Shown in pieces: positions 16,355 to 25,600 of a stretch of 41,155 nt of DNA. The stretch is from Candidatus Heimdallarchaeota archaeon. GTDB lineage: Archaea; Asgardarchaeota; Heimdallarchaeia; Heimdallarchaeales; Kariarchaeaceae. Where the stretch lies: positions 1-41,155 of the forward strand of contig WAMJ01000147.1 in assembly GCA_015522385.1 (NCBI GenBank), given 5' to 3'. The translations under genes and the position numbers were made by a program. Below the pieces are notes generated by a model. It did no database searches, was not told the origin of the DNA, and saw only the letters and a list, made by a program, of their open reading frames with translations. The first letter of the stretch is position 1. Each line of letters opens with the position of its first letter.

Positions 16355-17290
16355 CTACGAATTATCCAGACCCAGCAGGGCAAGTGCCACTGCCATCACT
16401 GTGTACATCCTGTTCTCAGCCTCGTCGAAAACTATCGAGCGGTCAGAATAGAAGACCTCGTCGTCGACCTCATTCTGTTTGCGGGGCAAGCAGTGCATAA
16501 AAATCCAGTTGTCTGAGGCCTCCTCAGCCAGATCCATGGTCACTTGGTAACCTGCGAAGTCCCTCAGCCTCCTCTCCTTCTCATCGTCCTGTCCCATCGA
16601 GACCCACGTGTCTGTGACGATGATGTTTGCCCCCCTGACTGCCTCCTTAGGGTCAGTCGTAAGAACCAACTGTGTCCCGTGCTTTTCTGCGTCATCTTTG
16701 CACCTGTCTGTGACATCCTGCATCGGCTCATATCCTGTTGGTGTTGCGATCCTGAGATTCATCCCCATCTTGGGAGCAGCTGCCATGATGGAATGGAGGA
16801 CGTTGTTCCCGTCACCTACCCATGCGATGGTGAGACCTCCGAGCCTGCCGAAGTGCTCCTTTATGGCCATGAAATCGGCCAAGATCTGCAACGGGTGGAA
16901 CTTGTCGGAGAGGGCGTTGATGACCGGAGAGGAAGAGTGTTCGGCCAGTTCCTCGATATCCGAGTGGTCGAAGACCCGAGCCAAGATGAGGTCGTTGAAT
17001 CGGGAGAGTACGAGGGCCGTGTCCTTGAGCGTCTCGTTCTTTCCCAGCTGAATGTCGTCCTTACCAAGGAAGAGGGCATGACCTCCGAGGTAGGAGATCC
17101 CCGTTTCGGTGCTTACCCTCGTCCTCGTGGATCTCTTCTGGAAGATCATAGCCATGGAGTATCCGTCCATCGGTCTATACTTCTCCTTGGCCTTCATCCT
17201 CTTCTTCAGCTCGATCGACAGGTCGAGTAGGTGCGTGATCTCCTCAGTGCTGTAGTCCTGAAGTGTCTTGAAGTGTCTACCTTTAAGCAT
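16355..17290 (-). CDS. argF: Ornithine carbamoyltransferase
   Basis: 311 residues from ATG 17290, the normal OTC length; the longer frame adds 27 unlikely residues. Carbamoyl-phosphate site FQKRSTRTRVS (STRTR, 54-58), HPLQILADF, the DTWVSMGQDDEKE loop typical of OTC rather than aspartate transcarbamylase, and the ornithine-binding MHCLPR with the catalytic cysteine. It joins ornithine and carbamoyl phosphate to give citrulline for arginine synthesis (or runs in reverse in the deiminase route). No other arg genes adjoin it. The DJ-1-like gene lies 79 nt downstream with its own promoter. Confidence 0.95.
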   Translation of the reverse strand: MLKGRHFKTLQDYSTEEITHLLDLSIELKKRMKAKEKYRPMDGYSMAMIFQKRSTRTRVSTETGISYLGGHALFLGKDDIQLGKNETLKDTALVLSRFNDLILARVFDHSDIEELAEHSSSPVINALSDKFHPLQILADFMAIKEHFGRLGGLTIAWVGDGNNVLHSIMAAAPKMGMNLRIATPTGYEPMQDVTDRCKDDAEKHGTQLVLTTDPKEAVRGANIIVTDTWVSMGQDDEKERRLRDFAGYQVTMDLAEEASDNWIFMHCLPRKQNEVDDEVFYSDRSIVFDEAENRMYTVMAVALALLGLDNS

Positions 17291-17492
17291 TGATTCGTCA
17301 GGAGTATGGAATGTTATCAATTTATTGATGGTGTAAGGATGTAATACATTTTTCAACCTAAAACACCTCACCTCAAAGGATACTATTAGTACAAGTCCTA
17401 TTCTGGTTTGTTATAAGAGGGCTTGAGCAGGTTTGACTGAATCTAACCAGTACCGGTCATCTCCTCCTATAGAAAAATATCTTCTCACTCCC

Positions 17493-17499
17493 TTAAATA
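17493..17499 (+). promoter_or_regulatory. TATA-like box of the secreted protein gene
   Basis: TTAAATA centred 26 nt upstream of ATG 17522, a textbook distance for a leaderless archaeal transcript. Confidence 0.55.
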
Positions 17500-17521
17500 C
17501 AACACAGCCAGTTAATTACAT

Positions 17522-18193
17522 ATGAGAAAAATGATTACTGTGCTCTTACTCTTCATCCTTCTCATACCTGTTGCAGGAGAGAATCTTGCTTGGAGCGATG
17601 ATGTGAAGAAGGGAGAGGTCTTCTTGTGGAAAGCCACAAAGGCAGAACTGAGGGACAGGTACGACTTCCCAGATCAGTACAGATTCGGACTTGGGGCTAT
17701 CAATGTACCGTCTGGTATAAGTGAGATTAGCTTTATTGAGGAACCACCTACCTCGCTTGGGTCGATTGAAGAATGGAAAAGTGTCATTACCGACTCCATA
17801 CTGATCGTGGTAGAGGGTGATATGGTTATCCCAGTTGAATCGGACTACTTTTTGGTGATTGTCCCCTTGAGTATTGGAGACAAACCATTCCTCAGTAAGC
17901 TGTTTCAGAATACCACGCTGGTCTATGAATTAACAGGTCTGTCAAATCATACATTGGAGATGGGTGAGACCACAGTTCTTAGGGGTGATTTTAATGGTAG
18001 CCACGTGGTAGAGTACATATGGGATAGCGATGGTTTACTCATGAGTAAGAATGTCACCGCAAGTAGCGGGAAGCAGCTCCTCGTAGAGAGAATCGAACTA
18101 AATTCAACAATGGAGGAAAATACTCCTCTGATCCTCTGGCCTGTACTCTTTGCAATTCCTGTCCTCACTCGATTACGTCGAGAGTACATGTGA
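17522..18193 (+). CDS. Secreted, membrane-anchored protein of unknown function
   Basis: 223 residues. An N-terminal signal peptide (1-19, ending PVAGE) is followed by an extracellular region that opens with DDVKKGEVFLWKATKAEL, a pattern seen in many archaeal surface proteins of unknown role, and closes with one membrane helix (about 200-216, PLILWPVLFAIPVLT) and a short basic tail (RLRREYM). Several N-x-S/T sites in the outer part could be glycosylated. So it is a surface protein with type I topology. No catalytic motif was seen. Its 3' end overlaps the convergent tryptophanase gene by 29 bp. TATA box 26 nt upstream. Confidence 0.75.
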   Translation: MRKMITVLLLFILLIPVAGENLAWSDDVKKGEVFLWKATKAELRDRYDFPDQYRFGLGAINVPSGISEISFIEEPPTSLGSIEEWKSVITDSILIVVEGDMVIPVESDYFLVIVPLSIGDKPFLSKLFQNTTLVYELTGLSNHTLEMGETTVLRGDFNGSHVVEYIWDSDGLLMSKNVTASSGKQLLVERIELNSTMEENTPLILWPVLFAIPVLTRLRREYM

Positions 18194-19523
18194 AGTGCCT
18201 GAGCAGCTCTGGTTCCTTCACTATCCTCATGCCCCTAATCTCATCCTTCTTCTCCAGCAACCGCTTCATAATAGCCACGACGTAGTCAAAGTGTCCTTGC
18301 TCATATACCCTACGGGGAATCGCCAACCTCACAAGCTCCATATTTGCGGGGACGAACTTCCCGTTCTCCTCCCTACCAAACATCAATGATCCGATCTCTA
18401 CGCTCCTGATACCCCCCTCGATGTAAAGTTGGCAGGCGAGCGCCTGCCCTGGGAACTCTTCTGGAGGTATGTGCGGGAGCATGCTCTTTGCATCGATGAA
18501 GATGGCATGACCACCCGGGGGGTTCACCAGTGGGACTCCGATTTCTGAGAGCTTGGAATGTAGGTACTCTACCTGCTTGATCCGGTGCTCCACGATCCTC
18601 TCGTCAGAGATGACCTGCTCCAGCCCAGTCGCTATGGCTTCTAGGTCCCTGCCCGCCAGCCCTCCATACGATGGGAATCCCTCGAATAGAACCAATCTCT
18701 CCCTCATTCTGTCCGCGTCTTCCTTGTCCTTGAGTGCGATAAACCCACCGATGTTGACATAGGCGTCCTTCTTTGCGCTCATCCACACACCGTCTGCAAG
18801 CTGGCAGGTTCTCCTTACAATGTCCCGAATAGACATCTCTGGGAGTTCTCTCTGCTGTATGAAATAACTGTTTTCCACGATCCTTGCGATGTCGAGGAAG
18901 AATGGTATTCCATATTCTTTTGTAATTTCCGAAACTCTCTGAATGTTCTCGATTGAGACTGGCTGACCCCCACCCGCGTTGTTGGTGAGCACAAGGGTCA
19001 CAAGTGCGACATTTTCCCCTTCAAGCGCTCCCTTGAGCTTCTCGAGGTTCATATTTCCCTTGAAGGGATAGTCTGTCGATGGGTCGAGTCCCTCGTCGAT
19101 CACGATGTCCATGGGTTCCTTCCCGTTAAAGAGAATGTGACCCACGGTCGTGTCGAATGACTGGTTAGAGACGACGTACTTTCCCTCACCGAGGACGGAA
19201 GGTAGGAGGATGTTTTCCGCGGCCCTACCTTGGTGGGTTGGGATCACCTCTGGCAATCCTGTGAACTCCCTGACGGCACTTTCGAATCTTTGGAAAGACC
19301 TTGCATTGGCGTAGCTCTCGTCGCCTGTCATCATCGCGGCCCACTGTTCTTGAGTCATCGCACCGGTCCCTGAATCTGTGAGAAAATCAAGGTAAATGTC
19401 CTGTGCGTTAAGGTTGAAAAGGTTCCAGTGAGCCTCTTTCATCCTGCTCAATCTGCTCTGTGCATCGAGCAACCGGATGGGCTCTACCATCTTGATTCGA
19501 TATGGCGGTGCGGGATATTCCAT
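18165..19523 (-). CDS. tnaA: Tryptophanase (beta-eliminating PLP lyase)
   Basis: 452 residues from ATG 19523, chosen because a TATA-like CTTAAAAATC is centred 26 nt upstream. Family motifs: THQGRAAENIL, VSNQSFDTTVGHI, TNNAGGGQPVS, PFFLDIARIVENSYFI and the PLP lysine in SAKKDAYVNIGG (K251/K252). Tryptophanase and tyrosine phenol-lyase are close relatives. At the position where TPL has the phenol-binding Arg in an MERGI motif this protein has VEIGS, as tryptophanases do, so indole + pyruvate + ammonia from tryptophan is the better call; other parts (NIGG, IPRRVY) look TPL-like. It lies beside AOR and indolepyruvate:ferredoxin oxidoreductase genes, which suits aromatic amino acid use. Confidence 0.85.
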   Translation of the reverse strand: MEYPAPPYRIKMVEPIRLLDAQSRLSRMKEAHWNLFNLNAQDIYLDFLTDSGTGAMTQEQWAAMMTGDESYANARSFQRFESAVREFTGLPEVIPTHQGRAAENILLPSVLGEGKYVVSNQSFDTTVGHILFNGKEPMDIVIDEGLDPSTDYPFKGNMNLEKLKGALEGENVALVTLVLTNNAGGGQPVSIENIQRVSEITKEYGIPFFLDIARIVENSYFIQQRELPEMSIRDIVRRTCQLADGVWMSAKKDAYVNIGGFIALKDKEDADRMRERLVLFEGFPSYGGLAGRDLEAIATGLEQVISDERIVEHRIKQVEYLHSKLSEIGVPLVNPPGGHAIFIDAKSMLPHIPPEEFPGQALACQLYIEGGIRSVEIGSLMFGREENGKFVPANMELVRLAIPRRVYEQGHFDYVVAIMKRLLEKKDEIRGMRIVKEPELLRHFTCTLDVIE

Positions 19524-19835
19524 AAGCGTCGATGGCAAATCTGATTTTTAAGTGTGGGGAGAGGGGCAAGGAGAGGATATAAATTATTATACAAATTATA
19601 TCTGATTGGTAGAACCGGTGATCACCTTCATCCTTTTTCGTCGTATGCTGTATATCGGAGTAGTGTAACATTTCTAGTTTCTTCTCGTCTGATTCGTCCA
19701 GATTAAGAACCCTTATTCCAGTCTACATTTAGTATTAATCGATATAAAGAAGTATACAATTCACAACCCTAATATCAATATACAATCGCTTTCTGGTGAC
19801 AGCACCTTTTTAACTTCTTAGTGGAACGGTACCTA
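19524..19835. promoter_or_regulatory. Divergent promoter region between tnaA and the Ni/Co transporter
   Basis: About 310 AT-rich bases. It holds the tnaA TATA box (near 19545-19552, minus strand), an inverted repeat GATATAA-N13-TTATATC at 19576-19602, several further TATA-like runs (19742-19750 and 19780 area) and, at 19807-19813, TTTTTAA 26 nt before ATG 19836. The 7-bp inverted repeat lies behind the tnaA promoter and may bind a regulator. No gene seen. Confidence 0.4.
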
Positions 19836-20564
19836 ATGACTGGTAATGTTGAGACAAGCGAGGTCGCAACGCTGAACGTGAAGAACGATCACAAGCTGAT
19901 CTCCGGTATAGGAGTGGTCCACGGACTGGCCTCCAACGACGAATTACTGTTGCTACTGACCATCACACTTGGACTGTCAAGCTTCTTGACCGTCTTCATT
20001 GGACTGACGATCTTCACCATTGGGGTGGTTTTCGGAATGGTGGCTTACGGGCTCATCATCAAAATCCCCATAACGAAGCTCAACCAGGAGAAGGTGATTA
20101 AGACGATCAATATCTCAATCGCGGTTGTCACACTGGTCTACGCCTTCTACGTGCTCTTCGGAGGAGAGACGATCAATCTGCTCCCATTCGTGAACGAAGG
20201 ACTCACAGGGGCGTTGCTTATCATTGCTTTTGTCCTCGGGATCAAGCACTCACTGGATGCAGACCACGTCGTGGCCATCACGGGTATCCTTGTCAGGTCA
20301 CCTTCGACCAAGAGGACGATAACACTGGCTATGGCTTGGGCACTGGGTCATATGTTCACCGCCACAATCATCAGCGGGATCATCTTCGTCTTCAAGGAGG
20401 CATTCCTGACCGCATTTTTGGACAACTTCGAGATCATTGTTGCGTACATGCTGATCCTGATTGCCGTTCTCACCATCCTGTGGGAGCTGGATATCATTAA
20501 ATTTGGGAAGAGCCACCATCACCATCCGGGTATGGAAGAGGTGGAGCACGACCATACCCACTAA
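19836..20564 (+). CDS. Nickel/cobalt transporter (NiCoT/HoxN-like)
   Basis: 242 residues from ATG 19836 (TATA 26 nt upstream). Six or more hydrophobic helices. The second half has the NiCoT signature H-x4-D-H in IKHSLDADHVVAI (H138, D143, H144), and WALGHMFTAT with a further His. The N-terminal half has VVHGLASNDELL, a related helix. The C-terminus is histidine-rich (SHHHHPGMEEVEHDHTH), which may sense or hold metal. It imports or exports Ni2+ or Co2+ across the cytoplasmic membrane. No nickel enzyme is encoded in the window, so the user of the metal is unknown. The next gene has its own promoter. Confidence 0.8.
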   Translation: MTGNVETSEVATLNVKNDHKLISGIGVVHGLASNDELLLLLTITLGLSSFLTVFIGLTIFTIGVVFGMVAYGLIIKIPITKLNQEKVIKTINISIAVVTLVYAFYVLFGGETINLLPFVNEGLTGALLIIAFVLGIKHSLDADHVVAITGILVRSPSTKRTITLAMAWALGHMFTATIISGIIFVFKEAFLTAFLDNFEIIVAYMLILIAVLTILWELDIIKFGKSHHHHPGMEEVEHDHTH

Positions 20565-20743
20565 ATCCAATAATTCTATCATTGAACTTTGGTGGATACA
20601 ATAGGTCATCTATGAGCTGATCTGTCTAGTTATTAGTTTGGAAGTCATTGCTTACCTAATTCTCCTATGCAGTGGAATATAGATTTCGAATACTTGTCAA
20701 CAAGTTTGATCGAGGTCATAGAACGAGAGAGGGTGATAATCCC

Positions 20744-20750
20744 TAAATAT
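20744..20750 (+). promoter_or_regulatory. TATA box of the AOR gene
   Basis: TAAATAT centred 26 nt upstream of ATG 20773; it fixes the start and makes the short frame that overlaps this region (20667-20858) unlikely to be real. Confidence 0.55.
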
Positions 20751-20772
20751 CCTGGGTTCCTCAGTACGGCAG

Positions 20773-22554
20773 ATGACGTGGACTGGAAAGCTCTGCAGGA
20801 TAGATCTGAGCAGCAAGACCGTGCTCACCGAGGACATTCCCCAGCAGGTGCTCATTGACTACATAGGTGGCAAGGGACTCGGCGTGTATCTGCTTCGGAA
20901 GGAGATGGATCCTACGACTGATCCACTCGCGGAAGAGAGTGCCTTTGTCATTGCTACGGGTCCAGCACAGGGTGTGCTGCCCATAGCCGGACGATACTGT
21001 ATCGTGGCCAAGTCGCCGCACACCGGCATATTCATCGACAGTCACGTCGGCGGATTCCTCGGGCCCGAGCTGAAGTTCGCGGGTTTCGACGCTGTGATCG
21101 TCACGGGCAGGGCGGATAAGCCTGTCTCCATCGGTATAATGGACGGCGATGTCAAGATCGAGGACGCCTCCAACCTCTGGGGTAAGACCACACTGGACAC
21201 CGAGGACGAGCTCAAGGCGCGACTGGGTGACAGGACCCGTGTCCTGACCATAGGTCCCGCTGCTGAGAATGGAGTGAGTTACGCCTCTACAACGAGCGAC
21301 TACTACAGGACAGCAGCGCGAGGAGGGATTGGCTTGATCCTTGCCTCTAAGCGGATCAAGGCGATTTGTGTCCGGGGGACGGGTGTCCCCAAGATCCCAG
21401 TTGCAGTGAAGGAACTGCGGCGCGAGATCACAGAGAGGGCGAAGGAATCAAAGCTCAGCGGTCATCTCCTCCCTGTGCAAGGCACCTCTTGGCTGGTGGA
21501 ATTGGCCTCTGCCCGCGACCAACTGCCCACTGAGAACTACAGCAAGGGAGAGTGGGGGAGGGCCTCCAAAATTGGCGGTGACGCTATCGAGAACCAGTAC
21601 CGCGGCAAGATCCATCCAAAGCCCTGCTACAGGTGCCCCCTTGCCTGCTCCTTTGTTATCGAGACGGAATGGGAGGAGAGGAGGGTTCAGCATCCTGAGT
21701 ACGAGAGTCTGGCCCTGCTCGGGTCCAACCTCGGGATCAGCGATCTCGACGAGTTGCTCAGGCTGAACCACATGTGCAATGAGCTGGGATTGGACACAAT
21801 CTCCACAGGCTCTACGATCTCGTGGTTCATGGAGTGCGGAAGGAGGGGCACGATCCCCGAGGAGTTCAGAGGTGAGAAGGTAGACTTTGGGGATGCCGCA
21901 GGTGTCCGTGAACTTATCGAGAAGATAGCCCGTTCTGAGGGTGTGGGCAGGGTGCTGGCTGGAGGAGTGCAAAGAGCGGCAGAGGTCTTCGGTGGAGGAA
22001 GTGAGCGCTGGGCAGTCCACGTCCGAGGGCTTGAACTCCCGGCGTGGGATCCCCGTGGTAAGCTCGGGCTCGGACTCTCGTACATCACCTCGAACGTCGG
22101 AGGGAGTCACCTGAGGGGGTGGCCGAGCACCAGTGACTTCCCCGACAGATCTGCCCTCGACGTGGTGGACAGCCTGATTGAGCAGCAGGACCTGAAGATT
22201 CTCAAGGACTCACTGATCATGTGCCACTTCACGCACTCTATCAGACCGCCGCTGAATATAGAGGACACCGCCCGGATCTTCGAGGCCCTGACAGGTATCC
22301 CCACGACGGCCACCGATATGCGCGAACGGGCACAACGCATCTGGACTGCCTGCCGGCAGTTCAACGTCGATATCTGGGGAGAGACTCCCCCGAGGGAAGA
22401 TGACACATTGCCCCACAGACTTCTGCGTGAGCCTCTTCCAAGTGGGAAGGCCAAGGGCCTGACCTCCTTCGTCTCCAATGCGGATCTGGAGGCGTGTCTC
22501 GACGTCTTCTACAAAAAGCGAGGGTGCGACCCCGAGGGCCGTCCTCTGCTGTAG
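20773..22554 (+). CDS. aor: Tungsten-dependent aldehyde:ferredoxin oxidoreductase
   Basis: 593 residues (Pyrococcus AOR 605). It oxidises aldehydes to acids, reducing ferredoxin. Visible: N-terminal GKLCRIDLSSKTVLTEDIP, GGKGLGVYLL, the pterin-binding stretch around GPAAENGVSYAS and YYRTAARGG-GLG-like segment, the [4Fe-4S] ligands C285-x2-C288-x3-C292 (CYRCPLAC) and the distal fourth ligand C484 (LIMCHFTH), plus GLELPAWDPRG, typical for the family. It needs a tungsten bis-pterin cofactor; no pterin or tungsten genes are in the window. It precedes the indolepyruvate oxidoreductase gene in the same direction with an 82-nt gap. Substrates may be aryl aldehydes from decarboxylated aryl pyruvates. 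The gene is clearly GC-richer than those around 17-20 kb. Confidence 0.93.
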   Translation: MTWTGKLCRIDLSSKTVLTEDIPQQVLIDYIGGKGLGVYLLRKEMDPTTDPLAEESAFVIATGPAQGVLPIAGRYCIVAKSPHTGIFIDSHVGGFLGPELKFAGFDAVIVTGRADKPVSIGIMDGDVKIEDASNLWGKTTLDTEDELKARLGDRTRVLTIGPAAENGVSYASTTSDYYRTAARGGIGLILASKRIKAICVRGTGVPKIPVAVKELRREITERAKESKLSGHLLPVQGTSWLVELASARDQLPTENYSKGEWGRASKIGGDAIENQYRGKIHPKPCYRCPLACSFVIETEWEERRVQHPEYESLALLGSNLGISDLDELLRLNHMCNELGLDTISTGSTISWFMECGRRGTIPEEFRGEKVDFGDAAGVRELIEKIARSEGVGRVLAGGVQRAAEVFGGGSERWAVHVRGLELPAWDPRGKLGLGLSYITSNVGGSHLRGWPSTSDFPDRSALDVVDSLIEQQDLKILKDSLIMCHFTHSIRPPLNIEDTARIFEALTGIPTTATDMRERAQRIWTACRQFNVDIWGETPPREDDTLPHRLLREPLPSGKAKGLTSFVSNADLEACLDVFYKKRGCDPEGRPLL

Positions 22555-22602
22555 AAAAAACACAGTACTTTTCCGTCACGTCAGTTATCTTGTAAGCAAC
22601 AG

Positions 22603-22610
22603 TATTAAAA
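22603..22610 (+). promoter_or_regulatory. TATA-like box of the indolepyruvate oxidoreductase gene
   Basis: TATTAAAA about 30 nt upstream of ATG 22637, inside the AOR-IOR gap. It suggests separate transcription from the AOR gene even though the two are adjacent. Confidence 0.4.
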
Positions 22611-22636
22611 CTCAGGCGAGGAGATACGGTAACTTC

Positions 22637-25600
22637 ATGAGCACAGATGTACGGCAAAAATACGGGTTGAGGGAATTCTCCCTCGACGACAAGTACCTGA
22701 AGGAGGAGGGGACGGTCATCCTGTCGGGCATACAGGCACTTGTGAGACTCCCCATCGACCAGATGCGAGCGGATCGCAGGGCAGGTCTGGACACCGCCAC
22801 CCTGATCTCGGGGTACAGGGGATCGCCACTCGGAGGGTACGACACCCTGCTGAAGAGGAACTCCAAGCTACTGGAAGAACACCAGATCACACTGCTCACC
22901 GCTGTGAACGAGGATCTGGGAGCGACGGCAGTCTACGGTAGCCAGATCGCGAACGTTCTCCCCGATCCCAAGCACGACGGTGTCGTGGGCATCTGGTACG
23001 GCAAGGCCCCCGGGCTTGACAGGTCGGGAGACGCCCTCAAGCACGCTAACCTCGTGGGGACAAACCCGCGAGGAGGAGTCCTTGCCATCGTGGGCGACGA
23101 CCCCTACGCCAAGTCCTCCACACTGCCCTCGCACTCCGAGCCTGCATTTTACGACGCCTTCATCCCCGTGCTCTACCCCGGAAACATCTCCGAGGTCCTA
23201 AGCTTCGGCAGGTACGGTATCGAGATGTCACGGTTCAGCGGGCTGTGGGTTGGGATGAAGGTGGTGACAGACGTTGCCGACGGATTCGGCACCGCAGAGG
23301 TGAGTCCTTTCGAGGTCATCCGACCCGACATTGGACAGTGGGTGCACGAACAGAACCCCACGCTGTTGCCTCACATCTCGCTGGGACTGGAGAAGGAGAT
23401 GCACGAGAAGCGGTTCAGGGCAGCCATGCTCTTCGCCCGTGCCAACTCGCTGAACCGCATCACCCTGAGCTCAAAGGAAGACCGGATAGGCATCGTCAGC
23501 GGCGGCAAGACGTACTACGACGTGACCGAGGCGCTCGATCTGGTGGGGATCAACGACGTGAGGCTCCTCAAGCTGGGTATGATCTACCCCATCGACGGAG
23601 AGATCGTCGCGGAGTTCGCAGATGGGCTGGATCTGATCCTCGTCATCGAGGAGAAGCGGGGGTTCATCGAGATGCAGCTGAAGGAGGTACTCTACGGACA
23701 GGAGCACCGCCCCGTGGTCATCGGGAAGCTCGACGAGAGCGGGAGGCCACTGGTCAGGGCCTACTCCGAGCTCCTCGTGGACGACGTCATAGAGGTCCTC
23801 GAACGGACGATAGGCGGCGAGAAGTTCAACAAATACAGGCAGAGGATCTCAAAGCCCGTGACCTCCATCGACCTCGGAATGGCGGGACCACCCCGTACGC
23901 CGTACTTCTGCTCAGGATGCCCGCACAACACCTCGACCGCCGTCCCCGAGGGATCGCTCGCAGGTGCAGGTATCGGATGCCACGGTCTCACCCTGCTCAT
24001 GGAGCGCAACACCATCGGACTCCTGCACATGGGTGCCGAGGGAGTGCCGTGGGTCGGTGCAGAGAGATTCAGCAGGATTCCCCACATGTTCCAGAACATG
24101 GGAGACGGCACACTGGCTCACTCGGGATACCTCGCAATCAGGCAGGCGGTCGCCGCCGGTACGAACATCACCTACAAGATCCTGTACAACTCGGTCGTGG
24201 CGATGACCGGGGGACAGCACGCAGACGGAGTTCTCCCCATCCCGCAGCTCGTGAAGGCTCTCAAGGCAGAGGGCGTGAGCAGGGTGGTTGTCCTGACCGA
24301 CGACCCCAAACGCCACAGGGGCGCAGTGCACCGCGACAGGCTGATGGAGGTCCAGATGGAACTTCGGGAGGTCAAGGGAGTCACCGTCATCATCTACGAC
24401 CAACCGTGCGCCGCCGACCTCCGGCGGAAGAGGAAAAGGGGCAGAGCCCCGACGCCGCAGAAGCAAGTGTTCATTAACCAGATGGTCTGCGAGGGCTGCG
24501 GAGACTGCGGTGTACAGTCCAACTGCCTGTCCGTGCACCCCGTGGAGACCGAGTACGGGCGGAAGACGACAATCCACCAGTCCAGCTGCAACAGGGACTA
24601 CACCTGCCTCAAGGGCGACTGCCCCGCATTCGTCGAGGTAGAAGGAGGCTCAGCCGTCCCCCGTCCACAGCTAGATACCCACGAGCTCCTCGACATCCCC
24701 GAGCCCGAGGTCAGGGTGGAGGAGGATGCCCGCATCTACATGGTCGGCATAGGAGGGACGGGAGTGGTGACGATCAACCAGATCCTCGCCACCGCGGCCT
24801 ACCTCGACGGAAAGCACAGCAGCAACCTAGACCAGACGGGTCTCAGCCAGAAGGGAGGAAGCGTGATCTCCCACATCAAGCTGTCCAGCAGACCACCCCA
24901 GTTCTCCAATAGGGTGACAAAGGCAGGTGCATCCACCATGATCCTCTTCGACGTCCTCGCAGGAGTCAGCGATGCCAACCTCGCCATGGCACACCCCGAC
25001 CGCACCGTCTGTGTCGTCTCCACCAGCAGGGTGCCCACCGGAAGCATGGTCAGGTCCAAGGACGTGGCGTACCCCGAGGAGTCCCACCTGCTCAGGAGGC
25101 TGGAGGGAAACGTGAAGCAGCGACACTGCGTCGACGCAGTCGAGATCGCCGAGGAACTCTTCGGCAGCCACCTGCAGAGCAACATGATCCTGCTGGGAGC
25201 CGCGTACCAATGCGGCGGAATCCCCGTGTCCCAGGACGCAATCTTCAGGGCCATAGAGATCAACGGCGTGGCCGTGGAGCAGAACAAGCAGGCGTTCCTC
25301 GTCGGCAGGATGGAGATCAGCAACCCCGAGAGGCTGGCCGCACTGAGGGCAGAGGAACCCGAGGAGGTTCCCAGTCACCCACTGCTCGACGGAATACCCG
25401 AGCAACTGCACCACGTCGTCGCCCCGAGGATCTCACAACTCATCGGATTCCAAGGGGAGAAGCTCGCAAGGGAGTACGTGGAGTTTGTTCAGCAGGTGGT
25501 GGAAAGGGACCGTGATGACCTCGTGCTTAGCACCGAAGTCGCCCGCTACCTGTACAAACTCATGGCGTACAAGGACGAGTACGAGGTGGCCAGACTGTAC

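Noticed and set aside
18165..19523. Tyrosine phenol-lyase as the main call
   Set aside because: The phenol-binding Arg position carries Ile (VEIGS) as in tryptophanases, though the rest of the protein mixes both types.
20667..20858. 63-residue frame upstream of AOR
   Set aside because: It overlaps the AOR promoter and 5' end in another frame; the TATA at 20744-20750 serves AOR.
23245..24477. 410-residue Arg-rich frame inside the indolepyruvate oxidoreductase gene
   Set aside because: A GC-driven shadow frame; the IOR frame has unbroken family motifs over the same bases.
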